NCBI RefSeq assembly: GCF_003335045.1
Contig: NZ_QOZG01000005.1
Location: forward strand, 434,001 to 498,000
DNA length: 64,000 nt
Source of the DNA: Paramesorhizobium salinisoli
GTDB lineage: Bacteria; Pseudomonadota; Alphaproteobacteria; Rhizobiales; Rhizobiaceae
Direction: 5' to 3'
The notes below the pieces were generated by a model. The model was not told the DNA's origin and ran no database searches. It saw only the letters and a list, made by a program, of their open reading frames with translations. The position numbers and the translations under genes are program-made. Of the stretch, positions 26,348-36,566 are shown in pieces; position 1 is the first letter of the stretch, and each line of letters starts with the position of its first letter.

Positions 26348-26384
26348 ATGCTGCATGCCGGCCTGCGGGGTCGGCATGCAGCAT
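26348..26384 (+). terminator. Intercistronic hairpin after the binding-protein gene
   Basis: A perfect 13-bp stem (26348-26360 with 26372-26384) lies 10 bases after the binding-protein stop and before the first permease gene, with only a short T pair following. Such stems usually stabilise the upstream mRNA and partly terminate, giving more binding protein than membrane subunits. Confidence 0.6.
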
Positions 26385-26477
26385 TTCAAAAATATGCGTG
26401 CGTCCTTTGCAAGTCCAAGATCGGACGCGCGGCGCTCCAGATGATCATGCCCGGCTACGGGCATAGGAACACCATCC

Positions 26478-27419
26478 ATGATCCGTTACATCCTCCAGCG
26501 CCTGTTCGGCATGATCGTCGTGATGTTTCTCGTCCTCACGATCGTCTTCGTCATCCTGCGTGTCACGCCGGGCGACCCGGCTGCCGTGATGCTCGGCCCC
26601 GATGCCACGGCACAGGACATCGCCGAACTTCGCAGCCGGCTCGGCCTCGATCAATCGCTTGGAGTCCAATATGTCTATTACATCGGCCAGGTGCTGCGAG
26701 GCGATCTCGGCCAATCGATCTTCCTCAACATACCTGTGACCTCGGCGCTGCTCGACCGCGCCGAACCGACCTTCTTCCTGACGCTGTTTTCGCTCGTCAT
26801 TGCCAGCGTGATCGCCCTGCCCGTCGGCATCTACGCCGCCTACCGGCGCGGTTCATTCGTCGATCAGGCGGCAACCACGCTTGCCATGTTGGCGGCGAGC
26901 ATTCCGAGCTTCTGGCTTGGCCTTATCCTGATGCAGTTCTTCGCGGTGCGGCTGAACCTCTTCCCTGTTTCCGGCTATGGCGGGCCCGGATCGACCTTCC
27001 TCGACCGGATGTATCATCTGACCTTGCCAGCCGTAGCGCTCGGCGTGGTCTCGTCCGCGCTGATCCTGCGCTTCACCCGCGCGTCAATGCTCGATGTGCT
27101 GGGCGAAGACTACATCCGCACGGCCCGCTCCAAGGGGGTGATCGAACGCCGTGTCGTCCTCAAGCATGCGTTCAAGAATGCGCTAATCCCGATCCTGACG
27201 GTCCTCGGCCTGACGGCGGCGGTTCTGGTTTCCGGCGCGGTCGTCACCGAAACCGTATTCGGGCTTCCGGGCGTCGGCAATCTCGTCGTATCGGCGGTGC
27301 TGCGCCGTGACTATCCGGTCATCCAGGGGGCATTGCTGGTGATCGCGGCGCTTTATGTGCTGATCAATTTCGCCATCGACATGCTCTATTTGGCTGTAGA
27401 TCCAAGGGTGCGCTACTGA
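26478..27419 (+). CDS. DppB-like ABC transporter permease
   Basis: 313 residues with six transmembrane segments. The N-terminal MIRYILQRLFGMIVVMFLVLTIVFVILRVTPGDPAAVMLG is the DppB/OppB signature. The ATPase-docking loop is YIRTARSKGVIERRVVLKHAFKNALIPILTVLG. The stop overlaps the next permease ATG by 1 bp, so both halves of the channel are made together. Confidence 0.95.
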   Translation: MIRYILQRLFGMIVVMFLVLTIVFVILRVTPGDPAAVMLGPDATAQDIAELRSRLGLDQSLGVQYVYYIGQVLRGDLGQSIFLNIPVTSALLDRAEPTFFLTLFSLVIASVIALPVGIYAAYRRGSFVDQAATTLAMLAASIPSFWLGLILMQFFAVRLNLFPVSGYGGPGSTFLDRMYHLTLPAVALGVVSSALILRFTRASMLDVLGEDYIRTARSKGVIERRVVLKHAFKNALIPILTVLGLTAAVLVSGAVVTETVFGLPGVGNLVVSAVLRRDYPVIQGALLVIAALYVLINFAIDMLYLAVDPRVRY

Positions 27420-28288
27420 TGACGGATATCACCATAAAAACCCAGCCGAGCGAGCGGTCCAAGTTCATTCGCCGGTTCCTGAAGCGCAAGACGGTTGCGG
27501 CCGGAATGATCGTGCTGGTTCTCTTCGTCCTGCTGGCGATCTTCGCACCGCTCATCGCGCCTTATTCCCCGTCGAAGCTGTCGATCGTCAACCGGCTGAA
27601 GCCGCCGAGCGAGCTTCACTGGTTCGGCACGGACGAGTTCGGCCGCGACGTGCTGTCCCGCACGATCTATGCCGGGCGGCTATCGCTGCTGGTCGGCGCG
27701 GCGGTGATGTCGCTGTCGGCGGTGATCGGCGTGACGCTCGGCCTGCTCGCCGGCTTCTTCAAGCAGCTCGATACGCCGATTGCCCGGCTGATCGACGCAA
27801 TGATGGCCTTTCCGGAGATCCTGCTGGCGATCGCGCTCGTCGCGGCGCTCGGTCCTTCGCTGACGACCGTGATCATTGCGCTGTCGGTCGTCTATGCGCC
27901 GCGTCTTGCCCGCACCGTGCGGGCCTCGACGCTGGTGATCCGGGAACTGCCTTATATCGAGGCGGCGAAGGCGCTGGGCATATCGACGCCCCATATCATG
28001 ACGCGGCATGTGCTGCGCAATCTGATCTCGCCCATCCTCGTACAGGGGACCTTCCTGTTTGCCAGCGCCATGCTTGCCGAAGCCGGGCTTTCGTTTCTGG
28101 GCCTCGGCGTCAGCCCCGACATTCCAACCTGGGGGACGATGATTTCCGCCGGCCGGCAATATATCGGACAGGCCGACTGGATGACGCTCTTCCCCGGCTT
28201 CGCCATCATTCTTTCCGTGCTCTCGCTGCAGATGGTCGGCGACGGGCTGCGGGACATGCTCGATCCAAGACTTCGAAGGGATTTATAA
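27419..28288 (+). CDS. DppC-like ABC transporter permease
   Basis: 289 residues, the second half of the heterodimeric channel. Typical features are HWFGTDEFGRDVLSRTIYAGRLSLLVG after the first membrane segment, the coupling loop YIEAAKALGISTPHIMTRHVLRNLISPILVQGT, and LAEAGLSFLGLGVSPDIPTWG. It ends one base before the deacylase ATG, so importer and enzyme are likely cotranscribed. Confidence 0.95.
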   Translation: MTDITIKTQPSERSKFIRRFLKRKTVAAGMIVLVLFVLLAIFAPLIAPYSPSKLSIVNRLKPPSELHWFGTDEFGRDVLSRTIYAGRLSLLVGAAVMSLSAVIGVTLGLLAGFFKQLDTPIARLIDAMMAFPEILLAIALVAALGPSLTTVIIALSVVYAPRLARTVRASTLVIRELPYIEAAKALGISTPHIMTRHVLRNLISPILVQGTFLFASAMLAEAGLSFLGLGVSPDIPTWGTMISAGRQYIGQADWMTLFPGFAIILSVLSLQMVGDGLRDMLDPRLRRDL

Positions 28289-28289
28289 G

Positions 28290-29501
28290 ATGACTTTCGC
28301 GGAAAACGCGATGAAACCGCTTCTCCTCACCCATGTGAAGCCGATGGCATTCGGCCCGGCTACACCCGGGGGTGTGGTCGATATCCTCGTCGGTGCGGAC
28401 GGCAGGATCGCACAAATCGGGTCCTCTCTCGCCGTCACCGAGGATGTGACCCGCGTCGACGGCATGGGGGCCTGGATATCGCCCGGCTGGATCGATCTGC
28501 ATGTGCATATCTGGCATGGCGGCACCGATATCTCGATCCGCCCGTCCGAATGCGGCGCAGAGCGTGGCGTGACGACGCTGGTGGATGCGGGCTCCGCCGG
28601 CGAAGCCAATTTCCACGGTTTTCGCGAATATATCATCGAGCCGGCGAAGGAGCGCATCAAGGCCTTCCTCAATCTCGGCTCCATCGGGCTCGTCGCCTGC
28701 AACCGCGTGCCAGAACTGCGCGACATCAGGGACATCGATCTCGACCGCATCCTCGAATGCTATGCGGAGAACAGCGAGCACATCGTCGGCATCAAGGTGC
28801 GCGCGAGCCATGTCATCACCGGCTCGTGGGGCGTCACGCCGGTCAAGCTCGGCAAGAAGATCGCCAAGATCCTCAAGGTTCCCATGATGGTGCATGTCGG
28901 CGAGCCGCCGGCGCTTTACGACGAGGTTCTCGAAATTCTCGGACCCGGCGATGTCGTCACCCATTGCTTCAACGGCAAGGCCGGCTCGAGCATCATGGAG
29001 GACGAAGACCTCTACAATCTGGCCGCGCGCTGCGCCGACGAAGGCGTCCGCCTCGATATCGGCCATGGCGGCGCCTCCTTTTCGTTCAAGGTCGCGGAAG
29101 CGGCGATCAAGCGCGGCCTTCTGCCGTTCTCGATCTCGACCGACCTGCACGGTCATTCCATGAATTTTCCGGTCTGGGACATGGCGACAACCATGTCGAA
29201 GCTACTTTGCGTCGGCATGCCGTTCGACAAGGTGGTGGAGGCTGTCACGCACGCGCCGGCATCGGTGATCAAGCTGCCGATGGAAGACCGCCTCTCGGTG
29301 GGCAGCCGAGCCGACTTCACCATTTTTGATCTGGTGGATTCCGATCTGGAAGCCACTGATTCCAACGGTGACGTATCCGTTCTCACCAAGCTGTTCGAGC
29401 CGCGTTATTCGGTCATCGGAAGCGAAGCGATCACCGCCAGCCGCTACAAGCCCAAGGCGCGCAAGCTGGTGCGCCACAGCCACGGCTATTCCTGGCGGTA
29501 A
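28290..29501 (+). CDS. COG3964 amidohydrolase/deacetylase
   Basis: 403-residue metal-dependent hydrolase of the amidohydrolase superfamily. The metal ligands can be followed: H71-x-H73, a likely carboxylated K169 (EHIVGIKVR), H202, H225 and D285. These proteins are often misannotated as dihydroorotases or the EF_0837/AHA_3915 family. I recall, unchecked, that COG3964 members from Agrobacterium and Ochrobactrum hydrolyse alpha-acyloxy acids such as acetyl-(R)-mandelate. Here it would remove an acyl group from the imported compound. AAGGGA precedes the ATG, and the gene starts 2 bp after the permease stop. Confidence 0.88.
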   Translation: MTFAENAMKPLLLTHVKPMAFGPATPGGVVDILVGADGRIAQIGSSLAVTEDVTRVDGMGAWISPGWIDLHVHIWHGGTDISIRPSECGAERGVTTLVDAGSAGEANFHGFREYIIEPAKERIKAFLNLGSIGLVACNRVPELRDIRDIDLDRILECYAENSEHIVGIKVRASHVITGSWGVTPVKLGKKIAKILKVPMMVHVGEPPALYDEVLEILGPGDVVTHCFNGKAGSSIMEDEDLYNLAARCADEGVRLDIGHGGASFSFKVAEAAIKRGLLPFSISTDLHGHSMNFPVWDMATTMSKLLCVGMPFDKVVEAVTHAPASVIKLPMEDRLSVGSRADFTIFDLVDSDLEATDSNGDVSVLTKLFEPRYSVIGSEAITASRYKPKARKLVRHSHGYSWR

Positions 29502-29537
29502 CGCCAACCATAATAAAATCGCATGACAGGAGTTCGC

Positions 29538-30032
29538 GTGAACCAATCTTCGATCATTGCCGATGCGAACCAGAGCTCGCCCTACGAACGGCTCTCCTCG
29601 CTCGGAATCACACTTCCGGCCGCCCCGCCGCCCATCGCCAATTTCGTCACGCATGTGCAGGAAGGCAATATTCTCTATCTCTCCGGACAGGGGCCGCGTG
29701 AGGAGAACGGCCTGCTCTATTCCGGCAAGGTCGGCATCGACGTCTCCACCGAGGAGGCTTACGGACACGCCCGGCTGACGGGCATCAACCTGCTTGCCGT
29801 GATGCATGCGGCGCTGGGCGATCTCGGGCGCGTGAAGCGCGTCGTCAAGCTGCTCGGCATGGTCAATGCCGCGCCTGACTTCGAGGACCACCCCAATGTG
29901 ATCAATGGCTGCTCGGACCTCTTCATGGAAGTGTTCGGAGAGGCTGGACAACATGCCCGCTCGGCCGTCGGCTTCGGGTCCCTCCCCGGCAATATCACAG
30001 TGGAGATCGAAGCCATCGTCGCGCTTCGCTAG
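29538..30032 (+). CDS. RidA-family protein
   Basis: 164 residues of the YjgF/RidA trimeric family, which hydrolyses reactive enamine/imine intermediates released by PLP enzymes, or acts as a related deaminase. Visible are LSSLGITLPAAPPPIANFVTHVQEGNILYLSGQGP, VSTEEAYGHARLTGINLLAVMHAALGDLGRVKRVVKLLGMVN and the C-terminal RSAVGFGSLPGNITVEIEAIVAL. The variant is longer than canonical RidA and of the F-x-T type. I chose the GTG at 29538, which has AGGAG 6 bases upstream, over the ATG at 29523. Its place beside a PLP lyase-like gene suggests it clears that enzyme's imine product. Confidence 0.85.
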   Translation: MNQSSIIADANQSSPYERLSSLGITLPAAPPPIANFVTHVQEGNILYLSGQGPREENGLLYSGKVGIDVSTEEAYGHARLTGINLLAVMHAALGDLGRVKRVVKLLGMVNAAPDFEDHPNVINGCSDLFMEVFGEAGQHARSAVGFGSLPGNITVEIEAIVALR

Positions 30033-30038
30033 GACCCG

Positions 30039-30899
30039 TCAATGATTGCGCCAGCCCATCAGCCCTTCGATCCTTTCCGCCGCGGCGCGCACATGCGAGG
30101 TGTAATGCGTCTCGTCGGAAAGAACCTTCTGCTCCGGCAGAACGATCGAGATGGTCGCGACGCACTCGCCCTCGCGGTTGCAGATCGGCGATGCGATACA
30201 GGCAACGGCGTAATCGGACTCGCCCGCCTGGATGGAAAGGCGAGCCTCCATGGCGTCGGCGGCCGCAGCCGACAAGGTTGCCGGATCGACGTCCGCTCGG
30301 CCTGTGGGCGAGGAACGGGCGCAGCGCTTGAAAAGCTCGATCCGCTCGCTATCGGGCAAATGGCCCACGAGCAGGCGGCCGGAGGCGGTCCAGTTCAGCG
30401 GTACGCGGGTTCCGACACGCGACGCGACCTGAAAATGGCTCGGCCCGTCCGCCATGGCGAGCACCAGCATATGGTCGCCGTCGCGCCCGCAGACCTGCAC
30501 GGTTTCGCCGACCTGCCGGCAGAGATCGTGCATTTCATGGGTGGCGACACTTATGAAATCGAGCGAGCGGGCATAGGCGAGGCCGTAGTGGTAAAGCCGC
30601 GCGCCGAGCCAGATCATGCCGTCGGCGCTACGCGTCAGAAGGTTCTTTTCGACCAGATCGTCGATGATCACGTAGACGGTGGAAAGAGGCGCGCCGATGG
30701 CCTTGGCGACGGCATAGGCGCCGCTGGGCGAACCGGTCTCGTAGAGATAATCGAGCACCTGCAGGGCGCGGTCGATGCCGCTGACCCGCGAGCGTTTCGT
30801 AGCCGTGGCATGGTTCTCGCCGGTGGCGGGAATGGGTTGGGTTTTAGCGTCCAAGACAAGAACTCGCTTAAGGCATTTCGCACAGTTAAATGGCTTCAT
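30039..30899 (-). CDS. IclR-family transcriptional regulator
   Basis: 286 residues: an N-terminal winged helix (SGIDRALQVLDYLYETGSPSGAYAVAKAIGAPLSTVYVIIDDLVEKNLL) and the IclR effector domain (LGETVQVCGR-type core, PLNWTASGRLLVGHL, GESDYAVACIASPI). It is convergent with the ridA gene and divergent from the SelA-like gene at 31049, so it most likely controls the whole locus in response to the imported compound. The first 30 residues are poorly conserved and a downstream start is possible. Confidence 0.9.
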   Translation of the reverse strand: MKPFNCAKCLKRVLVLDAKTQPIPATGENHATATKRSRVSGIDRALQVLDYLYETGSPSGAYAVAKAIGAPLSTVYVIIDDLVEKNLLTRSADGMIWLGARLYHYGLAYARSLDFISVATHEMHDLCRQVGETVQVCGRDGDHMLVLAMADGPSHFQVASRVGTRVPLNWTASGRLLVGHLPDSERIELFKRCARSSPTGRADVDPATLSAAAADAMEARLSIQAGESDYAVACIASPICNREGECVATISIVLPEQKVLSDETHYTSHVRAAAERIEGLMGWRNH

Positions 30900-31048
30900 T
30901 TTAACGGCAGCGACAATGCGACAAACTAATGAATCCAGAGCGGCACGCTCTAGTGGTTTTCGCGCACTATTACATTATTGTGGCATATCTGTCGATGAGA
31001 GGAAGGCGCTGGCCTCCGAAATCGGCTGCACATTTCCAGGAGAAGACA

Positions 31049-32248
31049 ATGCCGACTGAAGACATCCGCGCATCCCTCGGCTTGCGTCCCGTCATCAATG
31101 TTTCAGGCACGATGACGAGCCTCGGGGCATCGATCGTGGTGCCTGAGGCCATTGCCGCGATGACAGCCATCCTGCCGCAATTCGTGGAGATCAACGACCT
31201 CCAGCGCAAGGCGAGCGCGGTGATCGCGCGACTGACCGGTGGCGAGGCGGGCTTCGTCACGGCGTCGTGCTCGGCCGGCATCAGCCTTGCGGTCGCAGGA
31301 GCGATGACCGGCGCAGATCTTCTGGCAATCGAAAAACTGCCCGATGTCACCCCTGAGCGAAACGAGGTGCTGGTGCAGATGGGCCATGTCGTCAGCTATG
31401 GCGCACCAGTCGATCAGGCCATCCGGCTGGCGGGCGGCAAGGTCGTGCTGATCGGACAGGCGACCTCGGCCCACCGCTATCACATGGAAAATGCGATCAA
31501 CGAAAAGACAGCCGCGGCCGTCTATGTCGTCTCACACCATGTCGTCGATTACGGATTGCTGAAGCTTACGGAATTCGTCGAAATCGCTCATGCGAAGGGC
31601 GTTCCCGTCATCGTCGATGCGGCCTCCGAATATGATCTGCGCATATTCCTGGAACAGGGCGCGGATATCGTCCTTTACTCCGGACACAAGTTCCTCGGCG
31701 GTCCGACGTCGGGTATTGTCGCGGGCAAGAAGGACCTGGTCCGCAACGCCTTCCTCCAGAACATGGGGATAGGTCGCGGCATGAAGGCCGGCAAGGAAAG
31801 CGTCTTCGGCGTCATGGCTGCGCTCGAAGCCTGGGAAAAGCGCGATCATGACGGCATCCGCGCCCGTGAAGCCGGTTATCTCCAGCTATGGCGCGAGACG
31901 CTTGAGGGACGGCCGGGCGTCACGGCGCTGATCGAACCGGACCCGACGGACAATCCGCTGGACCGCATGCGCGTCATCATTTGCGAGCAGCAGGCGCATA
32001 TCACCGCCTGGGATCTCGCCGAAGCGCTGGCTCGCGGCACGCCGCCAATCATCGTGCGCGACCATGAAATCGAGCATCGCCATTTCTACCTCGATCCCTG
32101 CAACCTGCATCCCGGGCAGGAAGCGATCGTTGCACGCCGGCTGGCTGACGAACTCGACAAGGCCGCGGCCTCGAACGAGATCATCGCGACGCCGCTGGAG
32201 AACCGCAGCAGGCATCGTTTCGACAGTGCGCTGCGGTGGCCGGATTGA
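31049..32248 (+). CDS. SelA/DgaE-like PLP-dependent enzyme
   Basis: 399 residues. The fold-type I PLP enzyme is evident from the lysine in [16 protein letters not shown] (K214), the cofactor aspartate in [12 protein letters not shown] (D190), and the N-terminal [27 protein letters not shown]. This is the group between SelA and D-glucosaminate-6-phosphate ammonia-lyase (DgaE), so ammonia elimination from a D-amino or amino-sugar acid is a reasonable guess. It does not look like a true selenocysteine synthase. AGGAGA fixes the ATG at 31049. The longer frame from 30929 has no ribosome site. It is divergent from the iclR-type gene. Confidence 0.85.
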   Translation: MPTEDIRASLGLRPVINVSGTMTSLGASIVVPEAIAAMTAILPQFVEINDLQRKASAVIARLTGGEAGFVTASCSAGISLAVAGAMTGADLLAIEKLPDVTPERNEVLVQMGHVVSYGAPVDQAIRLAGGKVVLIGQATSAHRYHMENAINEKTAAAVYVVSHHVVDYGLLKLTEFVEIAHAKGVPVIVDAASEYDLRIFLEQGADIVLYSGHKFLGGPTSGIVAGKKDLVRNAFLQNMGIGRGMKAGKESVFGVMAALEAWEKRDHDGIRAREAGYLQLWRETLEGRPGVTALIEPDPTDNPLDRMRVIICEQQAHITAWDLAEALARGTPPIIVRDHEIEHRHFYLDPCNLHPGQEAIVARRLADELDKAAASNEIIATPLENRSRHRFDSALRWPD

Positions 32249-32280
32249 TAGAGCGATATCTGTTTAATGGAATCGCGAGG

Positions 32281-32438
32281 CGCCCCCCTCTGTCCTGCCG
32301 GACATCTCCCCCGCAAGGGGGGAGATTGGCTGACGCAACCATCGGCGTTCATCCACAATTTTTGCGATTGGTACCGCCCTTCATGAAGGCCTAATCTCCC
32401 CCATGCGGGGGAGATGCCCGGCAGGGCAGAGGGGGGCG
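32281..32438. repeat. RIME-like mosaic palindromic repeat, copy 1
   Basis: A 158-bp element whose ends are long imperfect inverted repeats (CCCCCCTCTGTCCTGCCGGA at 32283 onward against its complement up to 32438), with inner short palindromes of C-runs and G-runs at 32306-32332 and 32397-32413. The interior AGATTGGCTGACGC also occurs in the second copy at 60935. It resembles rhizobial intergenic mosaic elements. It lies between the PLP-enzyme gene and the double-ATPase gene on the same strand, so it would fold in their shared mRNA. Confidence 0.85.
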
Positions 32439-32492
32439 TTGTCCCGCCAGCGTTTCATCTAGAAAGAACCGAAACCGGAATAGGAGCCCGCC

Positions 32493-34319
32493 ATGGCCAG
32501 CCATCCCTCTCCAAAGACTGATCCCGTCCTCTCCGTCGAGAACCTGACGACGTCGTTCATGGTCGATGGAGAATGGCGGCCGGTCGTGCGGGACGTATCG
32601 TTCACGGTCGCTCCCGGCGAAACAGTGGCGATCGTCGGCGAATCCGGTTCCGGCAAGAGCGTTACCTCGCTGTCTATCATGCGGCTGTTGCAGGCCGATA
32701 CCAGCCGCATCGAGGGCCGGATCATGCTCGACGGCCGCGATATCCTGCAACTGCCGGAAAGCACGATGCGCCATGTGCGGGGCAATGATGTCGCGATGAT
32801 CTTTCAGGAGCCGATGACGAGCCTCAATCCGCTCTTCACCATCGGCGACCAGATTTCGGAAGCCTTGCGCTGCCATTCGCCCATATCGGCGGCGGACGCA
32901 CGCGTCGAGACCATCCGGCTTCTGGAAAAGGTACGCATCCCGTCGGGCGCCTCGCGTTTCGACGAATATCCCCACCGCTTCTCCGGCGGCATGCGCCAGC
33001 GGGTGATGATCGCCATGGCCCTTGCCTCGCGTCCCAAGCTGCTGATTGCCGACGAGCCGACGACTGCCCTCGACGTGACCATCCAGGGGCAGATTCTCGA
33101 TCTCATCAAGACGCTGCAGGAAGAGGACGGAACCTCCGTCCTGTTCATCACGCACGATATGGGTGTCGTCGCCGAAATCGCCGACCGGACGGTGGTGATG
33201 TATCGCGGCGAACAGGTGGAATCGGGCGCGACCAGCGATATCTTCTTTCGCGCAAAGCATCCCTATACGCGCGCGCTCCTGTCCGCCGTGCCCGTACTCG
33301 GCTCGATGGCCGGCCATGACAGGCCGATGCGCTTTCCCGTTGTCGACACGGCGACCGGTCTGTCCGATATTCCGATCGAGGCGGCCGACACGGTTGCCTC
33401 CGGCGAACAGCCGGTGCTCCAGGTGAGGAACCTCACCAAGCGCTTCGATATCCATTCCGGTCTCTTCAGCCGCCTGAGCGGGCGCATTCATGCGGTCGAG
33501 AATGTGTCCTTCGATCTCCACGCCGGGGAGACCCTGGCGCTGGTCGGCGAATCCGGCTGCGGCAAATCCACCACGGGACGAGCCATCATGCGCCTGATCG
33601 AGCCGCAGGCGGGCTCCGTCCTCGTCGACGGAACGGATATCCTGTCGCTCGACAAGGCCGGCATGCGCGACATGCGCAAGACCGTTCAGATGATCTTCCA
33701 GGACCCTTTCGCCAGCCTCAATCCGCGCATGCGAGTAGGAGCCGCCATTGCCGAGCCCTATCTGGAGCACAAGATGGGGAACGCCCGGCAGGCGGAGGGT
33801 GTGGTCGCCGATCTCCTGGTCAAGGTGGGGCTATCGCCTGATATGGCGTCGCGCTATCCACACGAGTTTTCCGGCGGCCAGCGCCAGCGCATCTGCATCG
33901 CCCGCGCGCTGGCGCTCGATCCCAAGGTGATCGTCGCCGATGAAAGCGTCTCGGCGCTCGATGTGTCGATCAAGGCTCAGGTCATCAATCTGCTGCTTGA
34001 CCTGCAGCAGAGCCTGAACCTCGCCTTCCTGTTCATCTCGCATGACATGGCGGTCGTCGAGCGCGTCAGCCACCGGGTCGCCGTCATGTATCTGGGCGAA
34101 ATCGTCGAAATCGGCCCGCGAGCCGACGTCTTCGGCAATCCGCAGCATGCCTATACGAAAAAGCTGATCTCGGCGGTGCCGATCCCAGATCCGGATCGCC
34201 GGCGCCAGAAAGGCCGGAGCGGCAATGACGAGATCAAAAGCCCGATGCGGCCGGCCGATTACGAGGTCGTGCCGATCCAATACAGAGAGGTTTCGCCGGG
34301 CCATCTGGTCGCGACATGA
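32493..34319 (+). CDS. Fused DppD-DppF ABC transporter ATPase
   Basis: 608 residues holding two complete nucleotide-binding domains in one chain. The first (about 10-260) has [16 protein letters not shown] and [12 protein letters not shown]. The second (about 310-570) has [16 protein letters not shown] and [12 protein letters not shown]. The latter has Ser where Pro is usual in Walker B (DES), a change seen in some family members. Each half ends with the oligopeptide-type C-terminal extension ([12 protein letters not shown] and [12 protein letters not shown]). It powers the importer of this locus. GGAG precedes the ATG. Confidence 0.94.
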   Translation: MASHPSPKTDPVLSVENLTTSFMVDGEWRPVVRDVSFTVAPGETVAIVGESGSGKSVTSLSIMRLLQADTSRIEGRIMLDGRDILQLPESTMRHVRGNDVAMIFQEPMTSLNPLFTIGDQISEALRCHSPISAADARVETIRLLEKVRIPSGASRFDEYPHRFSGGMRQRVMIAMALASRPKLLIADEPTTALDVTIQGQILDLIKTLQEEDGTSVLFITHDMGVVAEIADRTVVMYRGEQVESGATSDIFFRAKHPYTRALLSAVPVLGSMAGHDRPMRFPVVDTATGLSDIPIEAADTVASGEQPVLQVRNLTKRFDIHSGLFSRLSGRIHAVENVSFDLHAGETLALVGESGCGKSTTGRAIMRLIEPQAGSVLVDGTDILSLDKAGMRDMRKTVQMIFQDPFASLNPRMRVGAAIAEPYLEHKMGNARQAEGVVADLLVKVGLSPDMASRYPHEFSGGQRQRICIARALALDPKVIVADESVSALDVSIKAQVINLLLDLQQSLNLAFLFISHDMAVVERVSHRVAVMYLGEIVEIGPRADVFGNPQHAYTKKLISAVPIPDPDRRRQKGRSGNDEIKSPMRPADYEVVPIQYREVSPGHLVAT

Positions 34320-34332
34320 AGGCTGCCGTCGA

Positions 34333-35481
34333 TTATGAGCGGAAGCGCAAATTGCCTCGTGTGAGCTCTTCGACCGAGGCGCACCCCATTAGCCTCATGC
34401 CGCGCTCGATCTCGACATGCATCATTTCCAGCGCACGCTCGACGCCGACCTGTCCGGCGGCGGCGAGCGGGAACAGGTAGTAGCGGCCGAGGCCGACCGC
34501 CTTTGCACCGAGCGAAAGCGCCTTGAGCACATGGGTGCCGCGCTGCACGCCGCCATCCATCATCACATCGATCCTGTCGCCCACCGCATCGACGATCTCC
34601 GCGAGCTGGTCGAATGCGCTGCGCGAGCCGTCGAGCTGGCGGCCGCCATGGTTGGAGAGGACGATGCCCGTGCAGCCGATATCGACCGCACGCCGGGCAT
34701 CCTCGACCGACATGATGCCCTTCAGGCAAAATTGCCCGCCCCAATGCGCCACCATCTCGGCCACGTCGTCCCACGACATCGAGGGATCAAGCATTTCCGT
34801 GAAATAGCGGCTGATCGACATGGCGCCGCCGCCCATGTCGACATGGCCGTCGAGTTGCGGCAGCCTGAACTTCTCATGCGTGAAATAGTTGAGAGCCCAT
34901 GAGGGTTTGATCGCGAACTGGGTGATGCCGGCAAGATTGAGCTTGAAGGGAATGGCGAAGCCCGTCCGCTTGTCGCGTTCGCGATTGCCGCCGGTGATGC
35001 TGTCCACGGTCAGCATCATCACCTCGACGCCAGCCTGCTTGGCGCGGGCCATCATCTCGCGGTTCAGTCCCCGATCCTTGTGGAAGTAGAACTGGTAGAC
35101 CTGCGGCCCGTTGCTGATGCGGCGCGCCTCTTCGAGGCTGACGGTGCCGAGCGAGGAAACGCCGAACATCGTGCCGTATTTTGCCGCCGCGGCCGCGACC
35201 GCACGTTCGCCCTGGTGGTGGAACAGGCGCTGCAGCGCCGTCGGCGAACAATAGACGGGCATCGCCAGCTTCTGCCCCATGACCGTGACCGACATATCCA
35301 CATCGGTCACGCCGCGCAGGACATTCGGCACCAGATCGCAATCGTCGAACGCCTCGGTGTTGCGCCGATAGGTGACTTCGTCGTCGGCCGCGCCATCGAT
35401 GTAGTTGAAGATAGGCCCCGGGAGGCGCTGCTTGGCCATGCGGCGGAAATCATGGAAGTTATGGCAGTTCGTCAGACGCAT
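34333..35481 (-). CDS. FMN-dependent alpha-hydroxy acid oxidase
   Basis: 382-residue flavoenzyme of the lactate/mandelate/glycolate oxidase family, oxidising an L-2-hydroxy acid to the 2-keto acid. The active-site histidine and arginine lie in [37 protein letters not shown] starts the domain, and [14 protein letters not shown] carries the FMN lysine. The ATG at 35481 ([12 protein letters not shown]) is preceded by AGGGTGA; the longer frame to 35526 lacks one. It faces the transporter locus, and a hydroxy acid released by the COG3964 deacylase would be a fitting substrate. Confidence 0.9.
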   Translation of the reverse strand: MRLTNCHNFHDFRRMAKQRLPGPIFNYIDGAADDEVTYRRNTEAFDDCDLVPNVLRGVTDVDMSVTVMGQKLAMPVYCSPTALQRLFHHQGERAVAAAAAKYGTMFGVSSLGTVSLEEARRISNGPQVYQFYFHKDRGLNREMMARAKQAGVEVMMLTVDSITGGNRERDKRTGFAIPFKLNLAGITQFAIKPSWALNYFTHEKFRLPQLDGHVDMGGGAMSISRYFTEMLDPSMSWDDVAEMVAHWGGQFCLKGIMSVEDARRAVDIGCTGIVLSNHGGRQLDGSRSAFDQLAEIVDAVGDRIDVMMDGGVQRGTHVLKALSLGAKAVGLGRYYLFPLAAAGQVGVERALEMMHVEIERGMRLMGCASVEELTRGNLRFRS

Positions 35482-35617
35482 TTCATCACCCTGTTGCGCG
35501 GGATATATGCCGTATAATCCATTCATCTGGAAAGGGAAATCGTGACAATATCTCGCGCGCCGCGATGTCTATGGTTTCGGAACGCCGTTCGAAGTGCGGC
35601 GGCTCCCTCCCCTCTTG

Positions 35618-36487
35618 TCAAGGCGTCGTGAGCGGTTTGCGCTTCTTGTCGGTCCATTGCGGTGGCGCGCCGTAATTTGCCGCCACGGCGCCGAGCAATC
35701 CAGGCGCGCGGCCATAGGCATCGCAGGCCGCATATTTCGGCTTTCCACCGAGCCATGATTTCATCCGCTGCCTCGAGGGAAGAGAGATGTCGAGCCCCTT
35801 CGGCTCCTTGCCCTTCACCAGCATCTTGGAAAAGTCATCGCTAAATTTCGAAGCGAGGGTATATGCGTCGCCCACTTCAGAAACGCGGGGATTGTCCTGG
35901 ATCGAATTCGCCCCGCGAGCCCACACCATTGCCGCGCGCTGGACACCGCCTCTGTCGATGGCCTCCGCCTCGACGGCCAGGCCGCCCAGGCCGAAGGGCA
36001 GGCGCGGCACGCTGACGAAGGGAACGTTGCTCGGTATCGCAAAACCACCGCCGACGGTTACGACGGTTGCAATTCCCGCCATCGTCTTATTAGTCGGAAC
36101 CACATCGGTGATGACGGACCGGATCGTCAGATCCGCCGGTTGATCGGCTGGAACCATTTGATACCTGTCGCTCAGCGCGACACAGAGCGTCCGGTCGAGT
36201 GCATTGGAGACAAGCGAGCGGTCGGCTTGCGTTTTCACCCGGGATGCGGCGCTATAGACGAATGTCGTCGGCACGATCCTCGCCGTCCTCATAACCGCCA
36301 GGCCCTGCCCATCGACAAAATTACGCGATTTGCCCAGCTTTCCCTTGGGCGCGCCAAGATTGCTGTAAGAGGTGAGCGTCCCGCCTTCCTTCAGGGGTAC
36401 CGAGGCGCATCCGGTCGCCGCCAGGGCCACGGGCAAAGCCAGGCATAGGAATCGGACGGATGTTTCGATCGTTTGATTGCTGCGCAC
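35618..36487 (-). CDS. DUF3313 family lipoprotein
   Basis: 289 residues. Lipoprotein signal with the lipobox LAATGC at about residue 27. The body (GGTLTSYSNLGAPKGKLGKSRNFVD, LTIRSVITDVVPTNKTMAGIATVVTVGGGFAIPS, GGLAVEAEAIDRGG) matches the DUF3313 pattern of periplasmic/outer-membrane lipoproteins of unknown role. It precedes no clear partner; the histidine kinase lies 79 bp upstream on the same strand. Confidence 0.78.
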   Translation of the reverse strand: MRSNQTIETSVRFLCLALPVALAATGCASVPLKEGGTLTSYSNLGAPKGKLGKSRNFVDGQGLAVMRTARIVPTTFVYSAASRVKTQADRSLVSNALDRTLCVALSDRYQMVPADQPADLTIRSVITDVVPTNKTMAGIATVVTVGGGFAIPSNVPFVSVPRLPFGLGGLAVEAEAIDRGGVQRAAMVWARGANSIQDNPRVSEVGDAYTLASKFSDDFSKMLVKGKEPKGLDISLPSRQRMKSWLGGKPKYAACDAYGRAPGLLGAVAANYGAPPQWTDKKRKPLTTP

Positions 36488-36566
36488 GTGTCTGGCCTTC
36501 CGTTGGGATGTTCTGGAAGGACCATGCGAAGGCAGGGTTGCCGCAACATTACGCGAGATTGCGGAG

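Noticed and set aside
24832-26349. 505-codon minus-strand open frame opposite the family 5 binding protein
   Set aside because: Arg/Asp-rich shadow sequence; the plus strand has a signal peptide and family motifs.
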